Below, one piece after another: positions 16,479 through 25,349 of a stretch of DNA of 64,000 nt (position 1 is the stretch's first letter; the number at the start of each line of letters is the position of its first letter). The stretch is from contig NZ_RQJO01000007.1 of assembly GCF_003858635.1 (NCBI RefSeq), forward strand, positions 435,941 to 499,940, given 5' to 3'. The stretch comes from Larkinella rosea (GTDB lineage: Bacteria > Bacteroidota > Bacteroidia > Cytophagales > Spirosomataceae). The translations under genes were made by a program, and so were the position numbers. The notes under the pieces are model-generated. The model searched no databases and was not told the origin of the DNA. It saw nothing but the letters and a program-made list of their open reading frames with translations.

Positions 16479-17591
16479 ATGAACAAGAAAACTCTGTTTC
16501 GCGTAGGTGGCCTTCTGGTGCTGGCCCTTGCTCTCTTTTTTGGTTACAGCGAATTTCGGTACCTGCAACGGCACGAAACCACCGACGATGCGCAGGTGGA
16601 CGGGGACGTAAACCCGGTCATTCCCAAAGCGGGCGGTTATGTGAAAGCCATTCAATTTCAGGATAATCAGTATGTCAAAGCCGGTGATACGCTGGTGGTG
16701 CTCGACGATGCCGATTACCGCATTCGGGTGGCCCAGGCCGAAGCCGCGTTGCAAAGTGCGATGGCGAGTGCGGGGGTTACCCGTTCCAATGTCAGTGTGG
16801 CATCAGCCACGGTGGAAAGTTCGCAGGTAAGTGTTCAAACCGCACGCAATCAGGTGGTAACGGCTCAGGCGAATGTGGCGGCTGCGCAGGCCCGTAGCCG
16901 GAAAGCCACCCAGGATTTTGAACGTTACGGTCGACTGCTGGCTGAAAAAACCGTACCGCAGCAGCAATACGATGCGGTTCAGGCGGAATACGAAGCCGCC
17001 AAGGCGCAACTTCAGGCGGCTGAAGCTCAGCTGCAAACCGCTCAGTCACAGGTAAATGCGGCTGGTTCGCAAACTGGTGTAACCAGTTCGCAGCGTCGGG
17101 CAACGCAGGGACAGATTTCAGTAGCTCAGGCAGCGGTGAAACAACGGCAGACCGAACTGGATATGGCGAATCTGCAATTGTCGTATACGGTTATTCTGGC
17201 GCCCATTTCGGGGGTTGTGTCAAAACGGGCCGTGCAAATCGGTCAACTGGTGCAGCCGGGGCAGGCCCTGTGTTCGGTGGTTGGGAACTCAACGCTCTGG
17301 GTAACGGCCAACTTCAAGGAAACGCAATTGAAACAAATGCAGCCCGGCCAGACGGTCGACATTGACGTGGACGCCTTTGGGGGCGAAAAACTGACCGGCA
17401 AAGTGGGTTCGTTTGCGGGTGCAACGGGCGCGAAATTTTCCCTGCTGCCTCCCGACAACGCGACCGGCAACTACGTGAAAGTTGTGCAACGGATTCCGGT
17501 TCGCATCGACCTGGATTCGAAAAGTCCGCTGTTTGCCAAACTGCGTCCCGGCATGAGTGTGACGGTGGCTGTGGATTTACAGAAACAATAA
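16479..17591 (+). CDS. HlyD/EmrA-type membrane fusion protein
   Basis: 370 residues with one N-terminal membrane anchor (LLVLALALFFGYSEF, about 9-23), the EmrA-like signature TTDDAQVDGDVNPVIPKAGGYV (lipoyl half and barrel start), a long Ala/Gln-rich coiled-coil hairpin at about 90-235, and the second lipoyl half YTVILAPISGVVSKRAVQIGQ. It bridges the inner-membrane EmrB-like permease and the TolC-like channel. The coiled coil holds many repeated QAQxxAAxAQ-type heptads. It sits between tolC and emrB with gaps of 20 and 18 bases, all in one operon. Confidence 0.92.
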   Translation: MNKKTLFRVGGLLVLALALFFGYSEFRYLQRHETTDDAQVDGDVNPVIPKAGGYVKAIQFQDNQYVKAGDTLVVLDDADYRIRVAQAEAALQSAMASAGVTRSNVSVASATVESSQVSVQTARNQVVTAQANVAAAQARSRKATQDFERYGRLLAEKTVPQQQYDAVQAEYEAAKAQLQAAEAQLQTAQSQVNAAGSQTGVTSSQRRATQGQISVAQAAVKQRQTELDMANLQLSYTVILAPISGVVSKRAVQIGQLVQPGQALCSVVGNSTLWVTANFKETQLKQMQPGQTVDIDVDAFGGEKLTGKVGSFAGATGAKFSLLPPDNATGNYVKVVQRIPVRIDLDSKSPLFAKLRPGMSVTVAVDLQKQ

Positions 17592-17609
17592 TCATCAACC
17601 AATTGCATC

Positions 17610-19166
17610 ATGAAGTTAGGATTTGATAAATGGATCGTCGTCCTCACGGTGACCGTGGCGGCTCTGCTGCAAACCATCGACTCGTCCATCGTCAATGTGA
17701 CGCTGAACCAGATGATGGGCAACCTGGGTGCCTCGCTGGGCGATATCAGCTGGGTGGTAACGGGTTACGCAGCCGCCAGCGCCGTGATGATTACGATGTC
17801 GGGCTGGTTGACGGCCAAACTGGGTCGTAGGAATTACTTTGCGGCATCAATCATTTTGTTCACGATTGCGTCCATTTTCTGCGGAACCTCGACCAATGTC
17901 TGGGAACTGGTCTTTTTCCGGGTGGTGCAGGGAATTGGCGGGGGCGGTTTGCTCACAACGGCACAATCCATTCTGATTCAGACCTTTCCGAAAGAAGATT
18001 TGGGGATTGCCAACGCTATATTCGGGATGGGAGTCATCATCGGGCCGTCGATAGGCCCTACGCTGGGTGGTTACATTACGGATAACCTGTCGTGGAGCTG
18101 GGTGTTTTACATCAACATTCCCTTCGGAATTTTAGCCACTTTCCTGACCTACACCTACATCAAGGAACCAGCAGAAAAAGTGACGGCGGGCGGGATGGAC
18201 TGGCTGGCGTTGATCATGCTCACGATGGGCATCGGCGGTTTGCAGATCATTCTGGAAAAAGGACAGGAAAACGACTGGTTCGATTCGGGTTTTATTGTCG
18301 GCATGTCGATTGCCGCCGGAATCGGAATCATCGGCTTCATCTGGCGGCAGCTGACCGTTACATTGCCCATTCTGGATTTGAAGTTGCTGCTGCAACGCCG
18401 GTTTGCGGTCGGCACGCTGTTCAATTTTATTCTGGGTTTCGGGCTGTTTGCGTCGGTTTTCATTATTCCGGTTTTTTGCCAGACCATTCTGGGTTTCACA
18501 GCCAGCCAGACCGGTTTGCTGCTGATGCCGGGTTCACTGGCCACCGGTTTTATGATGCCCGTGGTGGGCGGTTTGATGAGTAAAAACTACATATCGCCTA
18601 TCTGGTACGCTGCCATCGGTTTTGTGCTCTTCTTTGGATTCTGTTTCGATTTGTCGGCCATCAGCTTGGTGGCTGGTCCGGATTATTTCTTCTGGCCGCT
18701 CATTGTGCGGGGCGTTGGTATGGGATTGATTTTTATTCCGCTGACCACCATTACGTTAGCTGATCTGAAAAACGTCGAAATTCCGCAGGGCTCGGCGCTG
18801 ACCGGCATGATCCGTCAGTTGGGCGGTACGTTCGGTACGGCGATCATGACCACGTATATTTCGACGCGCACCGTCTTCCATTCGTCACGGCTCGCCGATA
18901 ATGTGTCCATCTACAACCCCATCTCGGCGGAACGCATTCGCCAGTACACCAATTTGTTCCTCTCGAAAGGTGATGCGTTGATGACCGCGACGAGTAAGGC
19001 ATATGGGGTCATGCAGGGTGCGGTGATCAAGCAGGCATTGGTCATGACTTATGCCGATGCTTTCCTGATTATCGGGTCATTCTTCCTGATTTGCGTCCCG
19101 CTGTTGCTGTTGTTTATTGGCAAGAAAATCGAGGCTCCGGCCCACGTCGAAATGGCGATGGACTAA
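17610..19166 (+). CDS. DHA2 family (EmrB-like) drug:proton antiporter
   Basis: A 518-residue, 14-helix MFS exporter. DHA2 marks are SSIVNVTLNQMMGNLGAS in helix 1, SWVVTGYAAASAVMITMSGWLTAKLGRR (motif A), the FRVVQGIGGGGLL segment of helix 4 (motif B) and GVIIGPSIGPTLGGYI (motif C, antiporter signature). It is the energising inner-membrane component of the marR-tolC-emrA-emrB operon, exporting hydrophobic drugs or uncouplers (family knowledge). A 128-base gap without a clear terminator separates it from the next gene. Confidence 0.92.
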   Translation: MKLGFDKWIVVLTVTVAALLQTIDSSIVNVTLNQMMGNLGASLGDISWVVTGYAAASAVMITMSGWLTAKLGRRNYFAASIILFTIASIFCGTSTNVWELVFFRVVQGIGGGGLLTTAQSILIQTFPKEDLGIANAIFGMGVIIGPSIGPTLGGYITDNLSWSWVFYINIPFGILATFLTYTYIKEPAEKVTAGGMDWLALIMLTMGIGGLQIILEKGQENDWFDSGFIVGMSIAAGIGIIGFIWRQLTVTLPILDLKLLLQRRFAVGTLFNFILGFGLFASVFIIPVFCQTILGFTASQTGLLLMPGSLATGFMMPVVGGLMSKNYISPIWYAAIGFVLFFGFCFDLSAISLVAGPDYFFWPLIVRGVGMGLIFIPLTTITLADLKNVEIPQGSALTGMIRQLGGTFGTAIMTTYISTRTVFHSSRLADNVSIYNPISAERIRQYTNLFLSKGDALMTATSKAYGVMQGAVIKQALVMTYADAFLIIGSFFLICVPLLLLFIGKKIEAPAHVEMAMD

Positions 19167-19294
19167 TCGATAAAATCTTAAATCGCTTTTCTTCATTAGT
19201 ACGTATGTATGTTGCCGATTTAGTCGGGTAAGGAAATTTGGTGATACCGGTTTCCTTATTCGGGTTTACACAAACCGCAATCCAATCATACGTT

Positions 19295-20719
19295 ATGAAA
19301 CGATTTTTTTCTCTATCCTGCCTTTTTCTCATCGGTATTTATTCCGCATCTGCGCAAAGAGCGACCAGCGTTGTTCAGGCGATTCGGTATACCAAACTCG
19401 CCAACACGCTTCGGGCGTTGGACAAACCGCAGGATGCGATCAACCTGTTGGAGCGGGCGTTGCCAGCGGTTCGGGGGGTAAATCCGTATTGGGAAGCCGT
19501 TACCTGTGAGTCGCTGGGACTGGCGTATTACGAAAACAACAACAGCGAAAACGCTGATTATTACCTGAAAATCGCCCGGAGCCGCTACGAGAAACTGCGG
19601 TATGTGGCCAGCGCCTGGGGCGTTAATGAACTGATTCGGGATATTTCCGGTAAAAACCTCTACGCCGGCATTCAGTTTGGCGCATCGGACGTGAAGCTGG
19701 CGATTTTCAAAACCCGGTACGAAAGCGACTTTTACGAAAAAGACATCAAAACCCGGGTCGAGGTTCCGAACGTCAGTTTTGTGGCCGATGCGAATAAATC
19801 CATCAAACCGGGTACGGACGCCTTAAAAGTGTGTCTGGATTCGATCAATCGCTACAACATTCCAAACGAGCGGATTTTCATCGTGTTCAGCAACGAAATG
19901 AAGGAAGGTCTGGCGAAAACGCCGGCAACGAAAAAGATGCTGTATGACCAGTTATCGCGTGCCTTGCCGAACGGCAGTCTTCGAATCGACACCACGCTTT
20001 CCATCGATCGGGAAGCGGAATTGTTTACTGTTGGCTCCATTCCCCGCAAGGTCTGGCCAACCACCTCCTCGCTCAATATTGGCTCCGATGCAACACTGGG
20101 CGGTTATTTTGATACGGACAAAACATTTCACCCCATCGAAATGCCGGTTGGGGTAACTACGCTGGTGAGCCAGATCGAAAACAAACGGTCGCTGAACGGC
20201 GACGCCTTCCGGAAAGAAGCACAACGCGTGATTAAGGGCATTGCGGATACCGAACTGGCACCCCGGTTTAAAACCAGCGGAACCGGTTTACAGCAACGCC
20301 GGACGGTTGGTTTGGGGGGCGATGTGGCCTGGGCTTTGGTGACCTATCTGCATCCCGAAAAAACCGGTCTGACGGCGGTTGCCATTTCGCTGGACGATAT
20401 CGAACGGTTTAAAAAAATGGTCATGGACGATTACAACGACCTGACGCACCCCAACCTGAAAGAGATTACCGATGCCGGAATCCGGAGCAAAGCCGAACAG
20501 GAAATCGCAACGGTGCGTGATCAGGTTAGTGAAAAACAACTGATTGCCGGTGCGTTGTGGCTGGAATCCATCATGAAAATTTATTCGACGCCCTCGGCTC
20601 CCAAGCGGTTTGTGTTCATTCGAAATTCCGATATTGGCTGGGTAACCGGCAAATTTTTAGAAACCATTAGTGGCGAGTACGAATCGACCATCGCCAAAGG
20701 GGCGCTGTATACCCGGTAA
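19295..20719 (+). CDS. Exported TPR protein with Ppx/GppA-like ASKHA domain
   Basis: ATG 19295 gives a signal peptide (MKRFFSLSCLFLIGIYSASAQ); the frame is open to 19238 but that extension has no signal character. Residues 25-110 look like two TPR helices pairs (AINLLERALPAV, SLGLAYYENNNSENADYYLKIA). From about 120 on, the order of motifs follows exopolyphosphatase/GppA: YAGIQFGASDVKLAIF (phosphate-1 position), REAELFTVG (compare EEARLIFLG), SLNIGSDATLGGYF (compare DIGGGSTEL), MPVGVTTL, VGLGGDVAWAL, ISLDDIERFKKMV and EKQLIAGALWLESIMKIY. The glycine-rich loops are altered, so catalysis is doubtful. An exported member of this normally cytoplasmic fold is odd. Function unknown. Confidence 0.72.
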   Translation: MKRFFSLSCLFLIGIYSASAQRATSVVQAIRYTKLANTLRALDKPQDAINLLERALPAVRGVNPYWEAVTCESLGLAYYENNNSENADYYLKIARSRYEKLRYVASAWGVNELIRDISGKNLYAGIQFGASDVKLAIFKTRYESDFYEKDIKTRVEVPNVSFVADANKSIKPGTDALKVCLDSINRYNIPNERIFIVFSNEMKEGLAKTPATKKMLYDQLSRALPNGSLRIDTTLSIDREAELFTVGSIPRKVWPTTSSLNIGSDATLGGYFDTDKTFHPIEMPVGVTTLVSQIENKRSLNGDAFRKEAQRVIKGIADTELAPRFKTSGTGLQQRRTVGLGGDVAWALVTYLHPEKTGLTAVAISLDDIERFKKMVMDDYNDLTHPNLKEITDAGIRSKAEQEIATVRDQVSEKQLIAGALWLESIMKIYSTPSAPKRFVFIRNSDIGWVTGKFLETISGEYESTIAKGALYTR

Positions 20720-20825
20720 AAGTCGTTGCGGTTAATTGTCATTTTTTGTTGGTCCAGATTCGGCACATTTGCGTATATTGAAACGTAAATGTGCTTTTTT
20801 TTGACATTGATAACCCAACTATTCC

Positions 20826-22286
20826 ATGAATTCCAATCGTCGCGACTTTATCAAAGGGGTGACAGCGGCTTCGGCGCTGATTGCCACCCAGAGTGTCGCC
20901 AAGCCGTTCAATATCATTCGTGATCTGAAGAAGATCAGCCCGAACGACAAAATCCGGATTGCCACCATTGGCATGGGGATTCAGGGCAATTACGATACGC
21001 AGGCGGCTCTGCGAAACCCGGATGTGGAGCTCGTGGCCGTTTGTGACCTCTATTCCGGTCGGCTCGAACACGCCCGCACGGCTTTTGGCCAACAATTGTT
21101 TACCACCCGCGATTACCGCGAGATTCTGGCCCGGCCGGATGTCGATGCGGTTTTGATCGTCACGCCCGACCACTGGCACGACCACATCACGATTGCCGCC
21201 CTGAAAGCCGGGAAGCACGTCTATTGCGAAAAACCGATGGTGCAGCATCTGAACGAGGGAAAAGCGGTGATCGATGCCTGGAGGAAGTCGGGAAAAACCA
21301 TGCAGGTGGGCAGCCAGCGCATCAGCAGCGCGTCGTTCAAGGAAGCCAAGCGGATGATTGCCGCCGGTGACATCGGACAGATCAACTACATCGAATCCAA
21401 CAACGACCGGTTTAACGCCATCGGGGCCTGGAATTATTCGGTTCCGCCCGATGCGTCGCCCCAAACCGTTGACTGGGACCGGTTTCTGGGCGACGCGCCC
21501 AAACGCCCCTTCGACCCGATCCGGTTTTTCCGCTGGCGGAACTTTCGGGACTACGGGACGGGTGTCGCCGGAGATTTGTTTATTCACCTGATTACGGGTG
21601 TCCATTTTGTAACCAATACACTGGGGCCGACGCGGGTGTATTCGTCCGGCAACCTGGCTTACTGGAAAGAACACCGGGATGTGCCGGATGTGATGACGAG
21701 CATCATGGATTATCCGAAAACCGATCAGCACGAAGCATTCCAGATGGTGTTGCGCGTCAACTTCGCCAATGCCGGAAAAATCAGCAACGTGACGCGGATC
21801 ATCGGGAACGAAGGAACGGTCGAATTCTCGGAAAACAACCTGATTCTGACGAAGAAAAAACTGCCCATTGCGCCCGGCTACGGCAACTACGACAGCTTTT
21901 TTACGTTTACGGAAGACGTTCAGAAGAAATTTGTGGAGGAGTACGACGCCAAATACCCGGCCGAAACCCGCACCGCCGAACCCGTCAAGGAAATCAAGTT
22001 TGAAGCGCCGAAGGACGACGACGCCCACGCCAAACACTTCGGGGACTTTTTCGCGAACGTGCGGGCGGGCAGCCAGGGAACCGTCGAAGACCCGGTTTTC
22101 GGATTCCGTGCGGCCGCCCCGGTTTTAGCCTGCAACGAAAGTTATTTTGAAAATAAAGTCGTGCACTGGGACCCGGTGACGATGACGCAGAAGAACCCAG
22201 CGGTTTCGTCCGGCAAAAAGCCGGCAGCGGGCAAGAAAAGCTCCGGTTCGCTCAAAAAAGGGAATACGGTGGCGACAAAATCCTGA
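20826..22286 (+). CDS. Gfo/Idh/MocA family oxidoreductase, Tat-exported
   Basis: 486 residues. The N-terminus SNRRDFIKGVTAASALIATQS is a twin-arginine signal. A Rossmann NAD(P)-binding domain follows (IRIATIGMGIQGNYDTQAAL, about 43-62) with the family motif HVYCEKPM near residue 138, then the C-terminal substrate domain. The C-terminal 25 residues are a Lys/Ser-rich low-complexity tail (KKPAAGKKSSGSLKKG). Exported Gfo/Idh/MocA proteins in Bacteroidota are thought to act on glycosides with a tightly bound cofactor; the substrate here is not visible. A Rho-independent terminator follows at 22313. Confidence 0.87.
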   Translation: MNSNRRDFIKGVTAASALIATQSVAKPFNIIRDLKKISPNDKIRIATIGMGIQGNYDTQAALRNPDVELVAVCDLYSGRLEHARTAFGQQLFTTRDYREILARPDVDAVLIVTPDHWHDHITIAALKAGKHVYCEKPMVQHLNEGKAVIDAWRKSGKTMQVGSQRISSASFKEAKRMIAAGDIGQINYIESNNDRFNAIGAWNYSVPPDASPQTVDWDRFLGDAPKRPFDPIRFFRWRNFRDYGTGVAGDLFIHLITGVHFVTNTLGPTRVYSSGNLAYWKEHRDVPDVMTSIMDYPKTDQHEAFQMVLRVNFANAGKISNVTRIIGNEGTVEFSENNLILTKKKLPIAPGYGNYDSFFTFTEDVQKKFVEEYDAKYPAETRTAEPVKEIKFEAPKDDDAHAKHFGDFFANVRAGSQGTVEDPVFGFRAAAPVLACNESYFENKVVHWDPVTMTQKNPAVSSGKKPAAGKKSSGSLKKGNTVATKS

Positions 22287-22312
22287 AATTCCGTTTTATT
22301 TGCTCCTGAACG

Positions 22313-22342
22313 ATGGCCCGTATGGAAATGCGGGCCATTTTT
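22313..22342 (+). terminator. Rho-independent terminator
   Basis: ATGGCCCG (22313-22320), a ten-base loop, CGGGCCAT (22331-22338) and a TTTT tail. It is placed 27 bases after the Gfo/Idh/MocA stop codon. Confidence 0.85.
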
Positions 22343-22349
22343 AGTTTTC

Positions 22350-22459
22350 AGTTTATGGTTTACGATTTTCGGTATACGGTTTTCAGTGGGTCGGTTCTAG
22401 GTTCATTCGATCTTGTTGTGACCAACCGAAAACGATAAACCGAAATCCGCATACCGAAT
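22350..22459. repeat. AAACCG-rich intergenic palindromic element, crossing pairings
   Basis: Two inverted pairings are visible: 22358-22373 with 22427-22442 (14 of 16) and 22368-22379 with 22447-22458 (11 of 12). They cross rather than nest, so only one can form at a time. The left half contains GTATACGGTTTTC, also found at 40268-40280. The right arm reaches the first base of the CPA1 antiporter start codon, so pairing could affect its translation. Confidence 0.5.
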
Positions 22460-23744
22460 GGAAAACTACAGCATCGTTTTGTTCATTATGGCGATCATGA
22501 TCGTGTTGTCGGCGGTCGCGACCCGAATTAAAATTCCGTACCCGATTCTGCTGGTGCTGGCGGGAATTGGCATTGGCTACCTGCCGGGCATTCCGGCCAT
22601 TACCCTGAATCCGGAAGTGGTTTTCCTGATCTTTCTGCCTCCGTTGCTGCACGATGCGGCATTTACTATTTCATTCAGGGAGTTGCGAAACAACTGGCCC
22701 ACGGTCAGTTCCCTCGCGATTTCGCTGGTTTTTCTGACCACCACCGCCATTGCCGTTACGACACACTACCTCATTCCCGCACTGAACTGGCCGATGGCCT
22801 TTGCGTTGGGTGCCATTCTTTCCCCGCCCGACGCCGTTGCTGCCACGAATGTCACGAAGGGCCTGGGCCTTTCACACCGGACGCTGACGATTCTGGAAGG
22901 AGAGAGTCTGGTGAATGATGCGTCCGGCCTGATTGCGTACCGGTTTGCGGTGGCCGCCATTGCCGGGGCCGGTTTTCGCTTTTTTAACGCTTACTTCCAG
23001 TTTCTGATTGTTGTCATTGGTGGGGTTGGTGTAGGGATTCTGTTCGGACTGGTGCTGGCGTATTTCCTGCGCCGGGTCTATGGCAACAGCCTGATTGCAA
23101 TCAGCGCGATGGCGGTTTCGCCGTTTATCGCGTACCTGCTGGCCGAGGAGGTTCACGTTTCGGGGGTGTTGGCCGTAGTGGTTCTGGGCATTACGTTATC
23201 GCAATACACCAACCGGCTGTTTCCGACCTCGGTCAAAAATCAGAACAAATCGTTTTGGGACGTCATTATTTTCCTGCTCAACGGCCTGGTGTTTATTCTG
23301 ATCGGCTTGCAGTTTCCGCAGGTGGTGAAAAGCATTGACCATGACGCGATTTTGCCCCTGATTGGTTTTAGCTTCCTGGTTAGCATTATCATGCTGCTGA
23401 TCCGAATGTGGTGGGTATTTGGCCACAACAACAACCTGGAAAAAGCCATTAACAAACGCAAACTTTTCCCGCAGCGGCAGGGGCGGTTCCGGTTTTACAC
23501 CGACGAAAAAATCGACTGGCGGGATGCGCTGGTCATTGGCTGGGCGGGGATGCGCGGCATCGTTTCCCTGGCGTCGGCGCTCGCCTTGCCACTGACGCTG
23601 AACGAAGGCAAGGCTTTCCCGGAGCGAAATACGCTGATTTTTATTTCCGTCGTCGTGGTGCTGATTACCTTGGTAGTGCAGGGATTGAGCCTTCCGTTTC
23701 TGGTGCGGTTTTTGAAAATGGGGGAAGAATCCACAAAACCATAA
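22458..23744 (+). CDS. CPA1 family Na+(K+)/H+ antiporter
   Basis: A 428-residue antiporter with about 12 hydrophobic segments. Key CPA1 motifs are FLPPLLHDAAF (about 59-69), GAILSPPDAVAATNV with Asp125, and the ion-binding ND pair Asn153-Asp154 in LEGESLVNDASGLIAYR. GMRGIVSLASALALPL near the C-terminus is the helix 10-11 segment. It exchanges cytoplasmic Na+ or K+ for H+ and serves pH and salt homeostasis. It ends 11 bases from the convergent DUF2264 gene, with no hairpin between. Confidence 0.9.
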   Translation: MENYSIVLFIMAIMIVLSAVATRIKIPYPILLVLAGIGIGYLPGIPAITLNPEVVFLIFLPPLLHDAAFTISFRELRNNWPTVSSLAISLVFLTTTAIAVTTHYLIPALNWPMAFALGAILSPPDAVAATNVTKGLGLSHRTLTILEGESLVNDASGLIAYRFAVAAIAGAGFRFFNAYFQFLIVVIGGVGVGILFGLVLAYFLRRVYGNSLIAISAMAVSPFIAYLLAEEVHVSGVLAVVVLGITLSQYTNRLFPTSVKNQNKSFWDVIIFLLNGLVFILIGLQFPQVVKSIDHDAILPLIGFSFLVSIIMLLIRMWWVFGHNNNLEKAINKRKLFPQRQGRFRFYTDEKIDWRDALVIGWAGMRGIVSLASALALPLTLNEGKAFPERNTLIFISVVVVLITLVVQGLSLPFLVRFLKMGEESTKP

Positions 23745-23755
23745 AAACCGCCCGT

Positions 23756-24991
23756 TTAATCCTTTGCATGTTTAACCGGAATATTTTCGCCTTTCCAGAT
23801 TCGCTTCGACGTCCAGTCTTTGTCCGGCCCGGTCCAGAAAGGATCGCTGGCGGGCAAACCCAGCATCAGAAATGCTTCCGAACAGAGATACAGACTGCCG
23901 GTTGAAATATATGTCTCCCCAATCTGCGGCTGATGGCCGTACAAGCCGATTTGTAGCCAGCCATTGGCGTCGAAGGTACCGGGCGCTTCCACCTGTTTTT
24001 TGATGAGGGTATATAAAGCCGCCCGCACCTGCTGGGGTTCCAGACCTTCGGGCAGCGCTTTCAGCAACGCGACCTGCGAAAGCAACTGGAACGCACCAAA
24101 CCGGTAGGCCAGCGACCGACCCAGGGGCGGATAGGTGCCTTCCGGCGAAATCAGGCTTTCCTGCACTTCGGCGTAACGCTGTGCGCGGGACAAAGCGGTT
24201 TCGTATTCCTTTTTAATCGACGGATTTGGCGCGGCATCCACCAACGTTTTCAGAACGTCCAGCATCATCGGCTGAATGACAAAGCTGTTATAATAATCCC
24301 AGTGAAAGGAGGGACCGTCACCATACGTCCCGTCGCCTTTGTACCATAACTGATGCGATTTCAGAGCGTAATCGATCCGCATCCGGTCATAATTTCCGTC
24401 GAATTTCAGCAAAGCCGCTTCGACTTCGGCGCTGAACAGCAGCCAGTTATTGTAATAGGGTGTGACGGCCCGGGACGACTGGAGCGCGGCAATAACGTTT
24501 GCTTTCGTCGTTGCGTCGAGCCGGTTCCAGAGCTGGGTGGGTGCCCGCAGCAGGCCCTGCGCGAAAAAAGCCGCATCGACAACGGGTTGGCCGCCCTTGT
24601 TAAAATTAAGGAAATCCGGTGATTTCGGGTCTGTCGCATTCCGTAAACTAGCCAGCGTCAGGTCGATGTATTTTTTCCGCAGCTTGCCCTCGGCGGTTTC
24701 GTCCGGTCCGAGTTCGAGCCAGGGTGCCATTCCGGCCAGCAAACGGCCAAAGGCTTCCAGATGCGTATATTTTTCCCGCTCCGTACCGGATGACTCGATC
24801 GGCATTTTGGCCCGCAACTGGTTCTGACTCAGTGAAACCAAAACCGGGTCGGCAATGCGCACCAGCGTTTGAACCAGGTATTCACGCTCCGCCGTGGGCG
24901 TATTTCCCGGAGCGGTTTTTTGCGCGCAGACAGATTGCGAAATGATCAGTGAAAAGTAGAGAATGGCAACGACATGAAAGTTCATTTTCAA
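23756..24991 (-). CDS. DUF2264 domain protein, exported
   Basis: 411 residues with a signal peptide (MKMNFHVVAILYFSLIISQSVCAQ). The body has an alpha/alpha-toroid look with motifs typical of DUF2264: THLEAFGRLLAGMAPWLEL, NNWLLFSAEVEAALL, YGDGPSFHWDYYNSFVIQPM and SLAYRFGAFQLL. Proteins of this type are often encoded near polysaccharide lyases and unsaturated glucuronyl hydrolases, so a carbohydrate-active role is plausible but unproven. It stands alone between convergent nhaP-like and downstream palindromic elements. Confidence 0.82.
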   Translation of the reverse strand: MKMNFHVVAILYFSLIISQSVCAQKTAPGNTPTAEREYLVQTLVRIADPVLVSLSQNQLRAKMPIESSGTEREKYTHLEAFGRLLAGMAPWLELGPDETAEGKLRKKYIDLTLASLRNATDPKSPDFLNFNKGGQPVVDAAFFAQGLLRAPTQLWNRLDATTKANVIAALQSSRAVTPYYNNWLLFSAEVEAALLKFDGNYDRMRIDYALKSHQLWYKGDGTYGDGPSFHWDYYNSFVIQPMMLDVLKTLVDAAPNPSIKKEYETALSRAQRYAEVQESLISPEGTYPPLGRSLAYRFGAFQLLSQVALLKALPEGLEPQQVRAALYTLIKKQVEAPGTFDANGWLQIGLYGHQPQIGETYISTGSLYLCSEAFLMLGLPASDPFWTGPDKDWTSKRIWKGENIPVKHAKD

Positions 24992-25079
24992 CGGGATAGG
25001 GTGCTTTAATTAGTGTAATAAATTATTCCGAACTCATAATCCGAATCTTCTAAAATAGTCAGGAGAACCCAGATGTTAC

Positions 25080-25238
25080 GGTCGCATAGCGACCAGATGT
25101 TTGTAGAAATGCGAATATCCCAAGCCCTTCAGAGCGGTCGCGTAGCGATTGAACCTTCAATGCGTTCAATCGCTACGCGACCAGAAAAGAATGCGTTTGG
25201 CGGATTTCCTGCTACAAACATTCAGTCGCTACGCGTCC
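25080..25238. repeat. Nested REP-like palindromic element
   Basis: The inner hairpin is perfect: 25136-25154 pairs with 25164-25182 (19 bp, 9-nt loop; arm GGTCGCGTAGCGATTGAAC). An outer pair, 25080-25106 with 25212-25238, matches at 22 of 27, and the outer left arm is itself a palindrome (GGTCGC-ATA-GCGACC). All modules are variants of GGTCGCnTAGCGA. It fills most of the 358-base gap between the DUF2264 and phospholipase genes; the rest of the gap shows nothing else. It resembles REP/BIME elements. Confidence 0.8.
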
Positions 25239-25299
25239 AAAAGTCGATTTGAAGGTAGATATACTAGTTGGGTTCGTCGGTTGCGGAATAATTCGGGTA

Positions 25300-25329
25300 T
25301 AAAAAAAGTGGACGGAGAAACCGTCCACT
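25300..25329 (-). terminator. Rho-independent terminator of phospholipase C gene
   Basis: On the minus strand a perfect 9-bp stem AGTGGACGG/CCGTCCACT (25307-25329, 5-nt loop) is followed by a run of T residues (25300-25307 read in reverse), 21 bases after the phospholipase stop. Confidence 0.9.
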
Positions 25330-25349
25330 CTCAGTTGCCGAACAATACG

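Noticed and set aside
20739-22037. Long minus-strand open frame (432 codons) opposite the Tat-exported oxidoreductase
   Set aside because: It is an antisense shadow of a strongly conserved Gfo/Idh/MocA gene; its product has no recognisable motif and is rich in His/Arg/Val as expected from reversed GC-rich codons.
25080-25238. CRISPR array
   Set aside because: The GGTCGC-TAGCGA modules are few, differ from one another and lie in inverted orientation without regular spacers.
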